From the NCBI GenBank assembly GCA_965204095.1, contig OZ241991.1:4154001-4218000 (forward strand): a stretch of DNA of 64,000 bases, in the 5' to 3' direction. The notes below the pieces were generated by a model, which was not told where the DNA came from, made no database searches, and worked only from the letters and a program-made list of their open reading frames with translations. The translations under genes and the position numbers were made by a program. Each line of letters opens with the position of its first letter. The stretch's first letter is position 1. The DNA is from JAPPLB01 sp965204095 (GTDB lineage Bacteria > Acidobacteriota > Terriglobia > Bryobacterales > UBA6623). This document shows positions 42,349-51,987 of the stretch, piece by piece.

Positions 42349-43470
42349 ATGGACCGAAGGCGATTCATCTCAGTAAGTGGTTCGGCCGCTGGCGCGGCGG
42401 CCCTGACAGGCTGCGGCCCATCTGCATCCAATGGCGGCGATGCAGGCGCGAAAACCGAAATGAAACCGATGCGGATGCACGTCGGCACGCAGCGCGGCCC
42501 GACCAATCCGGAGATGTTGCAGTACTTCAAGCGGCACGGGCTCAACCACATCGTTGGCTACCCGCCGCGCCCGCCGGCCGACCGCGGGTACTGGCTCGAC
42601 GAGGAAGTCGCGCAAACGCGCGAGATGTGCGAGAAGTACGGCATCGAGTTGGAAGTGGTCGCTTTGCCGTTCCTCAGCTCGAGTCACATCGATCGCGAGA
42701 AACGAGGCGCGATCATGTTGGCAGATTCGCCTGAGCGCGACCGCGATATCGACCACATCCGGAGGATGATCATCGCCTGCTCGAAGGCAGGGGTCCCCAT
42801 TCTGAAATACAACATGAGCTTGCTCGGCGTTTTGCGCACCGAGCGTACGCCAGGCCGCGGCGGTTCGACCTACAGCACCTGGGACCTCTCGAAAGCCAAC
42901 CCCGATCCGCCGCTCACGCGCGCCGGAAGGGTCAACGATGAACAAGCCTGGGAGCGAATTACGTACTTCCTGGACCGTGTGATCCCGGTTGCGGCCGAGT
43001 ACAAGGTTCACATGGCCTGCCATCCGCATGATCCGGGCGTTCCGCCCGAAGGGTATCAGGGGATTGTCCGTGTACTGGGAACTCCGGAAGGGCTCTTCAA
43101 GTTCGTGGGCATCCAGGACAGTCCCTATCACGGCCTGAACCTGTGCCTGGGCACGACGGCGGAGATGCTCCACGATCCCGACAAAGAGATCCACGATGTG
43201 ATCCGATACCTCGGAACACGCAGGAAGATCTTCAACATACACTTCCGCAATATCTTCGGCGGCCGTGACAACTTCCAGGAAGTCTGGCCCGACGAAGGCG
43301 ACATGAACATGGTCAACGTCGCTCGCACTCTGTGGGAAGTCGACTATCCGCACATGGTGATGCCCGACCACGTCCCGCGGCACGAAGACGACCCGCACGC
43401 GCGGCAGGGCTTCGCGTTCGCCTTTGGCCACATCATCGGCATCTTGCAGTCGTTGCAGACGATGGGCTAG
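42349..43470 (+). CDS. Mannonate dehydratase (UxuA)-like lipoprotein
   Basis: A 373-residue TIM-barrel protein. ATG 42349 is chosen because GAGGGAG is upstream and RRRFISVSGSAAGAAALTGC is an export/lipobox signal. Motifs of the UxuA family are KRHGLNHIVGYPPRP, MACHPHDPGVPPEGYQGIVR, LNLCLGTTAEM, IFNIHFRNIFGGRDNFQEVW and MPDHVPRHEDDPHARQGFAF. UxuA dehydrates D-mannonate in uronate breakdown; the exported form here may act on a related sugar acid. No uronate genes flank it, but a pectate lyase is encoded 9 kb away. Confidence 0.88.
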   Translation: MDRRRFISVSGSAAGAAALTGCGPSASNGGDAGAKTEMKPMRMHVGTQRGPTNPEMLQYFKRHGLNHIVGYPPRPPADRGYWLDEEVAQTREMCEKYGIELEVVALPFLSSSHIDREKRGAIMLADSPERDRDIDHIRRMIIACSKAGVPILKYNMSLLGVLRTERTPGRGGSTYSTWDLSKANPDPPLTRAGRVNDEQAWERITYFLDRVIPVAAEYKVHMACHPHDPGVPPEGYQGIVRVLGTPEGLFKFVGIQDSPYHGLNLCLGTTAEMLHDPDKEIHDVIRYLGTRRKIFNIHFRNIFGGRDNFQEVWPDEGDMNMVNVARTLWEVDYPHMVMPDHVPRHEDDPHARQGFAFAFGHIIGILQSLQTMG

Positions 43471-43596
43471 CGGAGCCGGGACTAGCGCGGGTAAGTGCTA
43501 GAATGAGCCGATTCCCGCGAGCAGCGCAGGCTTGCTGGCCTGAAATATCCTCCTGATCAAGCGGTGTTGACGCCGCTCGGGGTGTTTCCCGCTTGC

Positions 43597-44058
43597 ATGA
43601 TCCGCGCGCCGGCGGAGGAAAAACTTGTCTTGAAGAAAGTCCAGGAAATCCTGCCGAGCGTCTATCGCGAGGTGGTCTCCGACCCCATCGCCGATGAGGA
43701 TCTGCTGCTTTCGTATTGGCCCTCGACCGTGGGCCCAATGATCGCCTGCCGCACGCGTCCGGTGGGAGTGTTCGGTGAAAAGCTGTTCGTCGAAGTCACC
43801 GACTTGTCGTGGCTGAGCGAGTTGCGCGCCTTGCGATGGCGGATCGCTCGGCAGCTCAACGAGGCGGTGGGAAGGCGCGTCTTGTCGGACGTGAGTTTCC
43901 GGTTGGGGCGCGCTCACCGAAAGCCGCCGGCCCGGGCTGCGCGCGTGAGTGGTTTGGAAGCCTCCGGTGGGGACGAAGCCGACGAGATCCGCGACCCGAA
44001 CTTGAGGCGGATTTTTCGCGCCCACCGCAAAGCGGCCGCAAAAAAAAGCGGATCATGA
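43597..44058 (+). CDS. DUF721 (DciA-like) protein
   Basis: A 153-residue protein; start ATG 43597 is preferred (the frame opens at TTG 43564). The DUF721 domain covers residues ~10-105: LKKVQEILPSVYREV, YWPSTVGPMIACRTRPVGVF, GEKLFVEVTDLSWLSELRAL. DciA proteins load the replicative helicase, but short DUF721 proteins also occur elsewhere, so the symbol is withheld. The C-terminal tail is basic. Its stop overlaps the gatC start (ATGA). Confidence 0.75.
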   Translation: MIRAPAEEKLVLKKVQEILPSVYREVVSDPIADEDLLLSYWPSTVGPMIACRTRPVGVFGEKLFVEVTDLSWLSELRALRWRIARQLNEAVGRRVLSDVSFRLGRAHRKPPARAARVSGLEASGGDEADEIRDPNLRRIFRAHRKAAAKKSGS

Positions 44059-44354
44059 AGATCACCAAAAAGGAAGTCCGCTATATCGCGCGGCTGGCGA
44101 ACCTCGAGTTGAGCGAAGAGGCCATCACGCAATACAGCAAAGATATGGAAGAGATTCTCACCTATGTGGACAAGCTGAACGAACTCGACACCAGCGATGT
44201 CGAGCCGATGGCTCAGGTCATCTATGACGGGACTGCAATCTCGACAATGAAAGACGATGCGCCGGCGCCCTCCTTCGACCAGGAAAAAGCGCTGCGCGAG
44301 TCCCCCCTGTCGGGAGCCGGCCACTTCAAGGTGCCGAAGGTGATTGAGCGCTAG
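44055..44354 (+). CDS. gatC: Aspartyl/glutamyl-tRNA amidotransferase subunit C
   Basis: A 99-residue GatC, the small subunit that stabilises GatA-GatB. Signature: MKITKKEVRYIARLANLELS, YVDKLNELDTSDVEPMAQVI and the end ALRESPLSGAGHFKVPKVIE. ATG 44055 overlaps the stop of the DUF721 gene. gatA follows after 130 bases without a gene. Confidence 0.95.
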   Translation: MKITKKEVRYIARLANLELSEEAITQYSKDMEEILTYVDKLNELDTSDVEPMAQVIYDGTAISTMKDDAPAPSFDQEKALRESPLSGAGHFKVPKVIER

Positions 44355-44484
44355 CGGCAGTGAACAATGGCGAGCGCTGCCCGAGGCAACGCGCTTGCTT
44401 GCGATGCCGGCACGGGTGTGAAGAGGACCGTCCCTCATTGATCCATCGCCGCCCCGTCCTCTCAGGCTCCGTTTCGTAATCAAG

Positions 44485-45936
44485 ATGGAAAACTACAAGA
44501 CTTTGACGATTGACGAGATTCAGCAGGGCTTGCGCTCCGGGAGCTTCAGCGCAGGGGAACTGGCCCATGAAGCCCTGCGTGTCTCTATAGCTGAGAACGA
44601 GCAATATAACTCGTTCATCCACTTCTGCCCTGAGCGTGCGATGGAAGCGGCCGAGCGTGTGGATGCCGAGTTGGCCGCCGGCAAGGAACCCGGTCCGCTG
44701 GGCGGCGTGCCCGTGGCGGTGAAGGACGTCATCATGACAGAGGGCCTGCGTACTACTTGCGGCTCTCGCATCCTTGAGAACTACGTCGCGCACTACGATG
44801 CTACCGCCGTCGAACGGCTCGAAAAAGCCGGGGCCGTGATTTTCGGGAAGACGAACTGCGATGAGTTCGCGATGGGTTCGTCCAACGAGAACTCTGCATT
44901 TGGGTGCGTCAGGAACCCCGCTGTACCGGAACGCGTTCCCGGCGGCTCGAGCGGCGGCTCGGCTGCGGCGGTGGCGGGGGGATTTGCTCCTGTTTCGCTC
45001 GGCACCGACACCGGTGGGTCCATTCGACAGCCGGCGTCGTTCTGCGGTGTGGTGGGCGTGAAGCCGACCTACGGGCGCGTCTCGCGTTATGGTTTGACGG
45101 CCTTCGCAAGCTCGCTCGACAACATCGGCCCGTTCGCACGCACGGTCAAGGATGCCGCGACCGTTCTGGGCGTAATCGCTGGCTCCGACGCGAACGATTC
45201 GACCTGCGCGAACGTCGACACTTCCGACTATCAAGCGGCGCTTGACGGCGATGTCAATGGCCTGAAGATCGGAGTTCCCAAGGAGTACTACGCCGAGGGA
45301 TTGGACGCGGAAGTTCGGGAGCGCATCGAGTTCGGGCTCAAGATTCTCGAATCTCTGGGCTGCGCGATCGTGGAGATCAGCCTTCCGCACACCGAATACG
45401 CTGTTGCGGCCTATTATCTGATTTGTACTGCCGAGGCGAGCGCAAATCTGGCGCGGTACGACGGCGTGCGCTACACCCGGCGTTCCAACGAAACCGGGAC
45501 GCTCGAACAGATGTACGCCAAGACGCGCGCTGAAGGTTTCGGGGCTGAGGTCACCCGTCGCATCATTCTCGGCACCTACGTGCTGAGTGCCGGCTACTAC
45601 GACGCCTACTATCGCAAAGCACAGAAAGTACGCTCCTTGATCGCCGCCGATTTCAAGAAAGCTTTCCAGACCGTTGATGCGATCGTGACACCTGTCTCGC
45701 CGTTCCCCGCGTTCAGGCTGGGTGAGAAGGTGTCCGACCCGCTCGAGATGTATCTGTCGGACATTTATACGCTCACCAGCAGTCTGGCGGGCAACACCGG
45801 CATCAGCGTTCCATGTGGTGAGACTTCCGAAGGTCTGCCGATCGGAATGCAAATCCTGGCCGACCATTTCAACGAGGTGACCATGCTGAAGTTGGCGGAC
45901 TCCTTCGAGCGCAACGTCGGGTTTGAAGTCCAATAA
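44485..45936 (+). CDS. gatA: Aspartyl/glutamyl-tRNA amidotransferase subunit A
   Basis: A 483-residue amidase that generates ammonia for the transamidation. The Ser-cisSer-Lys triad is present: VPVAVKDVIMTEG (Lys), ERVPGGSSGGSAAAVAGGF (cis-Ser) and LGTDTGGSIRQPASFCG (Ser). Gln-binding loop residues in DNIGPFARTVKDAATVL are conserved. Together with GatB (28258) and GatC it forms the full complex, so Asn- or Gln-tRNA is made indirectly in this organism. Confidence 0.96.
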   Translation: MENYKTLTIDEIQQGLRSGSFSAGELAHEALRVSIAENEQYNSFIHFCPERAMEAAERVDAELAAGKEPGPLGGVPVAVKDVIMTEGLRTTCGSRILENYVAHYDATAVERLEKAGAVIFGKTNCDEFAMGSSNENSAFGCVRNPAVPERVPGGSSGGSAAAVAGGFAPVSLGTDTGGSIRQPASFCGVVGVKPTYGRVSRYGLTAFASSLDNIGPFARTVKDAATVLGVIAGSDANDSTCANVDTSDYQAALDGDVNGLKIGVPKEYYAEGLDAEVRERIEFGLKILESLGCAIVEISLPHTEYAVAAYYLICTAEASANLARYDGVRYTRRSNETGTLEQMYAKTRAEGFGAEVTRRIILGTYVLSAGYYDAYYRKAQKVRSLIAADFKKAFQTVDAIVTPVSPFPAFRLGEKVSDPLEMYLSDIYTLTSSLAGNTGISVPCGETSEGLPIGMQILADHFNEVTMLKLADSFERNVGFEVQ

Positions 45937-46031
45937 CGCGCTGTGTCGCCAACCTGATTCGGCCGCCGCCGCCCGTTAAGCTAAGGACTTGATCCGAGTC
46001 GCCGCGAGCCGCATCCGACCATTCTTCCTCT

Positions 46032-47186
46032 ATGCATATTCGCAAGCTTCGTCTGTTGACGCCAGGGCCGACGCCTCTTTATCCGCCAGCGGTGCGCTCC
46101 ATGGCCGGTGCGGATATTCATCACCGCACTGAAGACTTCCGCCGGCTCTACAAGCAGACCCTTGCGGACTTGCGGTACTTCATGGGGACGTCCAACGACG
46201 TCATGGTCTTCACATCTTCAGGGACGGGTGCGATGGAAAGCGCTGTGTCGAATTTGTTCTCCCCTGGTGACAAGGTCGTTGTTGCGGCCGCTGGGAAATT
46301 CGGTGAGCGCTGGGCGGAAATCACGAGGGCTTTCGGCTTGGATGTTCAGGTTCTCGAGGCGCCGTACGGTGATTCCGTGACGCCCGAAAGGGTCGCGGCG
46401 GCCCTGAATGCCAACGCGGAGATCCGAGGTGTATTTGTGCAGGCGACCGAAAGTTCGACGGGCGTCTCGCACGACGTAGAGGGTATGGCTCAAGCGGTGG
46501 GGAAAACGGGAGCGTTATTCGTCGTCGACGCGATCACCGGCCTCGGCACGAGTCCCCTCGACATCGACGGCTGGGGCCTTGACGTCGTCATCGGCGGATC
46601 ACAAAAGGCGGCGATGATCCCGCCGGGCCTTGCCTTCTTGTCACTGAGTGATAAGGCATGGGAGCGGATCGATCCGCGCCGTGCGACGTACTACTACTTC
46701 GATCTGCTGAAACATAAGAAGAGCGCAGAAAAGGGCGAGTCGCCCTGGACGCCGGCTACTTCTCTGTTGCTGGGCCTATCGGAGTCGCTGCGGTATATCC
46801 GCGAGGTGGGGCGTGAGAATCTGATCGAAAACGCCCAACTGCTGGCGAAGGCCACCCGCGAGGCCGCCGAGGCGCTAGGCCTGAAGCTTTTCGCCAGGGG
46901 GATCCCTGCCGGTGCGGTGACTTCGATTCGGGCGCCCGAAGGCGTCAGTTCGAATGACATCGTCGAGCAGTTCAAAACCCGCTTCGGCGCGATCGTAGCA
47001 AACGGCCAGGGTTCCATGAAGGGTGAGATTTTCCGAATCGCGCACCTTGGCTACTTTGACTTTGCGGATTTGTTTGGCGTGATCGCCGAACTGGAAATCA
47101 TCCTTCATTCGCTAGGACAACGCGTGGAATTCGGACGAGGTGTTGGGCGAGTGCAAGAGGTGTATGTGGGAGCGTCAGGGGAGTGA
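46032..47186 (+). CDS. Class V aminotransferase (alanine-glyoxylate/serine-pyruvate type)
   Basis: A 384-residue fold-type I PLP enzyme. LRLLTPGPTPLYPPAVRSM opens the family pattern; VFTSSGTGAMESAVSNLFSP binds phosphate; LFVVDAITGLGTSPLDIDGW holds the PLP Asp; DVVIGGSQKAAMIPPGLAFL holds the Schiff-base Lys. It belongs to the phosphoserine/alanine-glyoxylate group used in serine synthesis or glyoxylate metabolism. The nearby glcD makes glyoxylate, which would give it a substrate; this link is inference. Confidence 0.92.
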   Translation: MHIRKLRLLTPGPTPLYPPAVRSMAGADIHHRTEDFRRLYKQTLADLRYFMGTSNDVMVFTSSGTGAMESAVSNLFSPGDKVVVAAAGKFGERWAEITRAFGLDVQVLEAPYGDSVTPERVAAALNANAEIRGVFVQATESSTGVSHDVEGMAQAVGKTGALFVVDAITGLGTSPLDIDGWGLDVVIGGSQKAAMIPPGLAFLSLSDKAWERIDPRRATYYYFDLLKHKKSAEKGESPWTPATSLLLGLSESLRYIREVGRENLIENAQLLAKATREAAEALGLKLFARGIPAGAVTSIRAPEGVSSNDIVEQFKTRFGAIVANGQGSMKGEIFRIAHLGYFDFADLFGVIAELEIILHSLGQRVEFGRGVGRVQEVYVGASGE

Positions 47187-47252
47187 ACGCAACACACGAA
47201 TATTCGAGGCGGTGAGTTTAGGACAGCGAGTGGCGCAAGGCGCCTTTGCTTA

Positions 47253-47281
47253 TTGACCCGATTCCGATTGTCTGTTACGAT
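47253..47281 (+). promoter_or_regulatory. Promoter of the LysM transglycosylase gene
   Basis: TTGACC and TACGAT are separated by 17 bases, a good sigma-70-type promoter. It ends 64 bases before the start codon of the following gene. Confidence 0.6.
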
Positions 47282-47345
47282 CTAGGCTTCGCGCGAGCTT
47301 TCCCGGTCCCCGCAGGCCGCTCGGGGTTCAAGTCACTCCAGACGA

Positions 47346-50225
47346 ATGAAAAAACTTGCCCGCCAGTGGCTTGTCCCGGTAGTGTGTAGTGTTTGTCTTG
47401 CTTGCGCGCCAGGGATCGGCACCCGGACGCGGGTGGACCCGCCTGAGGCGCCCTCCAATCTCCCTTCCGAATCGACGGGCTCAGAACCGGTGGGCGCGTC
47501 CCTCGGTGAAGAGTACGCGGTCAACCCTGAAGCCGCCGTTCCGGGATCGGTCGCGGTGGAGGGTCCGATCATTGCCGAACCGGAGGAAGGCAATCTTCCC
47601 GCAGTGGAAGAGCCTCCCTTCGAAACACCGTCATCCGAACTCGCTGATCTGGTGGCTGACGCGCCGGATATCGTACCGGAATCGGAGCAGGCTTCAGAAG
47701 AAGAGTTGGCGCTGATTGACGAATTGAACGCCATCTCCATTCCGGAAGACTTCGAGCTGGAGGGAACTCGTCAGGAGCGTCTGAATAATACGAAATCCGA
47801 GTTGCCGGTGGTATTGAACTCGCAGGTCGCTCAATTTATCAACTACTTCACGGGCCGCCGGGGGAAAAAGACGGTGGTTCGCACGCTTGAGCGCGCAGGA
47901 GCCTACCGGGACATGATCGAGCGCATCCTCGAGGAAGAGGGTGTTCCGCAGGAAATGTTTCATTTGGCCCAAGCCGAGTCTGGTTTCCGTCCCAAGGCTC
48001 GCTCCCGCGCCTTCGCCACCGGGATGTGGCAGTTCATGAAGTTTCGAGGCCGCCAGTACGGCCTGCGTCAGGACAAGTACATCGACGAGCGTTACGACCC
48101 CGAGAAGGCCACCCGCGCGGCGGCTCGTCACTTGCTTGATCTGTATATCCAGTTCGGCGATTGGTACCTTGCCATGGCTGCATACAACGGCGGACCCAAT
48201 CGGGTGCAGCGCGCCGTTGAGCGCACCAAGAGCTACGACTTCTGGACGCACAGCCGGCGGCGGTTGCTCCGCCGCGAGACCCGTAACTATGTCCCGATCA
48301 TTCTGGCGATGACATATGTCGGGAAGAATCTCGACATGTACGGGATTGAGATCAAAGATCCGGCGCCGCCGCTCGAGTACGACACGATCGAAACAGATTC
48401 GGAGATCCATCTCGATCTCATTGCGGACCTAGCGGGCACGACGGCAGAGGCAATCAAACAACTGAATCCGGCGCTGCTGCGCTCGGCGACACCTCCGTAT
48501 TCCTATGACTTGCGGTTGCCGAAAGGGTCGGGCAAGACGTTCGTCAGCGAGTTGCGGCCAATCCCGAAGGAAAAGCGTCTCGCTTGGCGGCGCCACAAAG
48601 TACAGGAGGGTGACTCCCTCGCTGCGATCGCAAAGCGGTACAAGATCCAGCAGTCACAGATCCTGGTCCACAACCAAGTCCAGGATGAGGGACTTGCCGC
48701 AGGCTCCTGGCTCACGATTCCTACTCCGCAGAGGAGGCTGCGCTACTACCGTTCATCAGGTGGCGGTGCCGGTGGTTTTCTCGAACCCGGCACAGGAAGG
48801 TACCGCATCGCGCGCGGAGATACACTGGGGGGCATCTCCCAACGGTTCGGTACGTCGATCGCCAACCTTCGAAATTGGAATGGTCTGTCGAGCACTCGCA
48901 TCATTGCCGGCCGGTATTTGATCGTCAAACCAGAAGGCGTCGGAGCCAACGCCGCTTCAGCAAGTTCGCGCCCACCGTTGAATTCGCGAATGTACCGCAT
49001 TGCAAGCGGCGATACGCTCGGAACCATTGCGCGCCGGTTCGGCGTCAGTGTAGCTCAACTCAAGGCCTGGAATGGGCTGAGCAGCAATCGGATCCGAGCT
49101 GGCGATCGGCTGATCGTTGGTGAGAAACCGGCTCTGCGTCCGGCAACGTCAAACCGGTCGACTCAGACCGCAAGCAGCCGATCGACCGGCGGCTCAGCAG
49201 CAGGACCTTCTGAAGGTGGGCAGTATCGGATCCGCCGTGGTGACAACCTTGCAACGATCGCGTCTCGCTTCGGTGTCACAGTAGAGGATCTCAAGCGATG
49301 GAACGGGTTGCGGTCGAGCCGGATCAGAGAAGGGAAATACTTGACCGTCCGGCCCCGTTCGAGGACAACAGCTTCCAACTCGTCGGCATCAAAAAGCAGT
49401 AGCCGGACCGTTGCTAACCCGATTAGCGGGAGCGGGCAGCGTTACCGCATTCGCCGCGGCGACAACCTCGCGTCGATCGCGCGGCGCTTTGGCGTCAGCG
49501 TTAACGACCTCCAGGCGTGGAACGGTTTGCGCGGCACGAGGATTACGGCTGGGGAGTACCTCATTGTCAGCCCGGAACGGAGAAATGCCGCGAGTGAGGC
49601 CCCGGTTCGAGCCGCTGCGAGGAAGGAGGCAGAGACGTCGGCGCGTGCATCCACACCGACGGTCCACACCATTCGCCGCGGCGACAGCCTCGGTGCGATC
49701 GCGCAACGGTACGGCGTCACCGCTTCCGAGCTTCGACGTTGGAATGGCATTCGAGGCAGTCGGATTACAGCCGGCGATACCCTCAAGGTGTATCCCGCAG
49801 TCAACTTCCCCGGGACTGAACGGACCGTGTCCGCCTCCAGGCGAATCTCCACCTCGGCTCCTCCGAACGGTGTCTACACGATCCGCAGAGGGGACAATTT
49901 GGGGAATATCGCGGAACGGTTCGGCGTGAGCATCAGAAACCTGCAGCGCTGGAATGGCCTGAATGGGACTCGCATCACGGCAGGCCAGACACTTATCGTC
50001 AGCGGGACGGCCGCAGCAAAGAACGGCGGCGGGGCGGCGGGGCTTGAACCGACGGGCAAGAGCCGCTACCGGATCCGTCGAGGGGACACGCTTGCCGTCA
50101 TCGCCAAGCGATTCGGAGTCAGTGTAGACGATCTTAAACGCTGGAACGGCTTGCGCACCACTCGCATCCGCGAGGGGCATTATCTTACCGTCTCGCCGGG
50201 AGCCAAAGATGGAGACGGCTCCTAG
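47346..50225 (+). CDS. Lytic transglycosylase lipoprotein with eight LysM repeats (MltD-like)
   Basis: A 959-residue peptidoglycan-cleaving protein. The lipobox is in SVCLACAPG (Cys ~20). An acidic, Pro-rich stretch covers residues ~30-130. The SLT domain lies at ~170-320, with catalytic Glu211 in FHLAQAESGFRPKARS and the motifs TGMWQFMKFRGRQYGL and YLAMAAYNGGPNRVQRA. Eight LysM modules of ~44 residues follow from ~415 to the end, each with (R/S)GD(T/N/S)L..IA.RFG.....L..WNGL...RI..G. Linkers are Ser/Thr-rich. Typical MltD has two to four LysM repeats, so eight is high. The repeats are similar enough to suggest recent expansion. Confidence 0.93.
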   Translation: MKKLARQWLVPVVCSVCLACAPGIGTRTRVDPPEAPSNLPSESTGSEPVGASLGEEYAVNPEAAVPGSVAVEGPIIAEPEEGNLPAVEEPPFETPSSELADLVADAPDIVPESEQASEEELALIDELNAISIPEDFELEGTRQERLNNTKSELPVVLNSQVAQFINYFTGRRGKKTVVRTLERAGAYRDMIERILEEEGVPQEMFHLAQAESGFRPKARSRAFATGMWQFMKFRGRQYGLRQDKYIDERYDPEKATRAAARHLLDLYIQFGDWYLAMAAYNGGPNRVQRAVERTKSYDFWTHSRRRLLRRETRNYVPIILAMTYVGKNLDMYGIEIKDPAPPLEYDTIETDSEIHLDLIADLAGTTAEAIKQLNPALLRSATPPYSYDLRLPKGSGKTFVSELRPIPKEKRLAWRRHKVQEGDSLAAIAKRYKIQQSQILVHNQVQDEGLAAGSWLTIPTPQRRLRYYRSSGGGAGGFLEPGTGRYRIARGDTLGGISQRFGTSIANLRNWNGLSSTRIIAGRYLIVKPEGVGANAASASSRPPLNSRMYRIASGDTLGTIARRFGVSVAQLKAWNGLSSNRIRAGDRLIVGEKPALRPATSNRSTQTASSRSTGGSAAGPSEGGQYRIRRGDNLATIASRFGVTVEDLKRWNGLRSSRIREGKYLTVRPRSRTTASNSSASKSSSRTVANPISGSGQRYRIRRGDNLASIARRFGVSVNDLQAWNGLRGTRITAGEYLIVSPERRNAASEAPVRAAARKEAETSARASTPTVHTIRRGDSLGAIAQRYGVTASELRRWNGIRGSRITAGDTLKVYPAVNFPGTERTVSASRRISTSAPPNGVYTIRRGDNLGNIAERFGVSIRNLQRWNGLNGTRITAGQTLIVSGTAAAKNGGGAAGLEPTGKSRYRIRRGDTLAVIAKRFGVSVDDLKRWNGLRTTRIREGHYLTVSPGAKDGDGS

Positions 50226-50330
50226 CGCATGACAAACTCCGAACCGCCTCCCCTGCAGAATGTGAACATGTAGCTGTAACGGCCCCGATCTGGCGAGCAC
50301 AGCGCACAGGAGTGCTCACGCCTTCCGTCA

Positions 50331-50696
50331 TCAAGCGGCTTTGTCGAAGCGGCTTCCGCTTTCTGCGAGGTCATGCTCTTCCTGGCAAGAGACACATAGG
50401 GTCGTCCACGGAATCGCCTCGAGCCGCTTTGGATTGATGTCTTCGCCGCAGTGCAGGCAGATGCCGTACTCTCCCGTTTCGAGCAACGCCATCGCTGTCT
50501 CGATCGCCTTGCGGGTCTTCCAGGTTGAATCGATTACATGGACAGTGAGGTCCAAGTCTTGCCGGGATTGCACTTGATCCATCGGATCGCTCGACCACTC
50601 CGTGACGAGTCCGTTGCGAAGAGTTCCGTTCCCGCTTAGTTCAGCCAACTTGTTTTCGAGTCGTTGGTGGATCTGTTCAGTGACTTGCTTTGTCAT
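50331..50696 (-). CDS. TraR/DksA-type zinc-finger protein
   Basis: A 121-residue protein from ATG 50696 (frame opens further at 50825 but that part is poor). N-terminal coiled-coil MTKQVTEQIHQRLENKLAEL, then the zinc finger YGICLHCGEDINPKRLEAIP with TTLCVSCQEEHD (four Cys). These proteins modulate RNA polymerase, often with ppGpp. DksA is usually ~150 residues, so this is a short relative. Confidence 0.88.
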   Translation of the reverse strand: MTKQVTEQIHQRLENKLAELSGNGTLRNGLVTEWSSDPMDQVQSRQDLDLTVHVIDSTWKTRKAIETAMALLETGEYGICLHCGEDINPKRLEAIPWTTLCVSCQEEHDLAESGSRFDKAA

Positions 50697-50848
50697 GGCG
50701 GTTGCCTTCTCTCGGTCCAGGTGTATAGATGCACCCCACCGATCGGTGGTTGCATCTTTTTTCTTCGTTGCCGAAAGTTTTTCTGTCTGCTGAGTCAGAC
50801 TGGGGGCAGACAAGATAAGCGGCACATTCTAAACGTTTTCTCCTCTCC

Positions 50849-51550
50849 TTAGCGGAGTAGCCGCCGCGCCGAGCGGAAGACCTGGAGAAACATCGAGGGA
50901 GTGAGTCGTCCTGTCTGAGTATTCTGACGGCTGGGATGGTAGCTGCACAGCAACACAGGCAGGCTCCCGGGAAGACAGTGCTGCACGGCATGACCGAACG
51001 GGTAGACAGATCTCTTCTCGATCCGCCCTTGACCCAGCAGGATGGTCAAATAGGAATCGAGAGCCAAGCGCCCCAGAGCGATCACGACTTGCACACGTGA
51101 AAGGAACTGCAACTCTTCGACGAGGTAGGGGCGGCAGGCTTCGAACTCCTCCCGGGTGGGTTTGTTGCCTGGAGGAGCGCAGCGGGCGGCGGCGGTGATG
51201 TAGGCGTCTCGAAGTTCGAGCCCATCTCCTCGGTGCGTCGACTCGGGCCGCGAGGCGAAGCCGGTCTCATACATCGTTCGATAGAGGAAGTCTCCAGAGC
51301 TGTCTCCGGTGAACATGCGTCCGGTTCGATTGGCGCCGTGGGCGCCGGGCGCTAGGCCAATAATCAGGAGCCTTGCCATAGGATCGCCGAACGCCGGCAC
51401 GGGTTTGCCCCAGTAGTTCCAGTCGCGGTACGCACGTCGTTTCACACGAGCCACCTGTAAGCAGTGCTTGCGTAAACGAGGGCAGCGGGTGCAGGCGACA
51501 ACTTGCTGCTCGAGGTCGGCAAAGAGCTGTGGGCCGCCGTGACGAGACAT
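50849..51550 (-). CDS. Uracil-DNA glycosylase, family 4/5 (Fe-S type)
   Basis: A 233-residue enzyme from ATG 51550. Four cluster Cys include CTRCPRLRKHC near the start. Uracil-pocket motifs are LLIIGLAPGAHGANRTGRMF and the C-terminal LCSYHPSRQNTQTGRLT. The Ala-Pro-Gly-Ala-His loop places it in the UDGb (family 5) group rather than family 4, which has a Glu. It removes uracil and hypoxanthine from DNA. Confidence 0.9.
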   Translation of the reverse strand: MSRHGGPQLFADLEQQVVACTRCPRLRKHCLQVARVKRRAYRDWNYWGKPVPAFGDPMARLLIIGLAPGAHGANRTGRMFTGDSSGDFLYRTMYETGFASRPESTHRGDGLELRDAYITAAARCAPPGNKPTREEFEACRPYLVEELQFLSRVQVVIALGRLALDSYLTILLGQGRIEKRSVYPFGHAVQHCLPGSLPVLLCSYHPSRQNTQTGRLTPSMFLQVFRSARRLLR

Positions 51551-51573
51551 GATCCAGCATAGCTCACTGACAA

Positions 51574-51987
51574 GAACTTCCGTGTACACCAGCGTCATTC
51601 CCAACTTGTTGGTCGAGGGTATCCCGGCGGCGATTCTCGAGTCGTAAGCTCCCGTTGTCTACATTTCGAACTTGATGAGGCAACTAGGTGAGACCGACGG
51701 ATATTCGGCATCGGGACATTTTTGCGATGCACGAACACACCTCTGCCGGCCACGTAGACATGGTCGTGCTCAGCTCATCGAGGATCCTTTCGGCCGCTCG
51801 TCGTCGCTATGCCGACCACGTAGCGAAGCCGGTCAAGAACGATCGCCATCTGCTGGAGAGAATGGGTGTGTATGTCATCCAGGAGGACTTGACTGCGGCC
51901 GACCGTACGATTCGGCACGACCCGTACCGGCTGGCGCGGCTGCTGGTTCGACTCGCTGGTCAGTTCGCTGAGCCTCTGGGTACGTAG
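51574..51987 (+). pseudogene. yvcK: yvcK/glmR C-terminal remnant with a stop and a frameshift
   Basis: From about 51574 the sequence encodes SVYTSVIPNLLVEGIPAAIL, ending ES, then an in-frame TAA (51645-51647), then APVVYISNLMRQLGETDGYS. The frame shifts in a T5 run (~51719-51723) and continues as IFAMHEHTSAGHVDMVVLSS with the end DRTIRHDPYRLARLLVRLAG. GETDGYS and RHDPxxLARLL are YvcK (2-phospho-lactate transferase fold) signatures. The N-terminal two-thirds is missing, cut off next to the UDG gene. Two lesions plus truncation make it a pseudogene. Confidence 0.8.
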
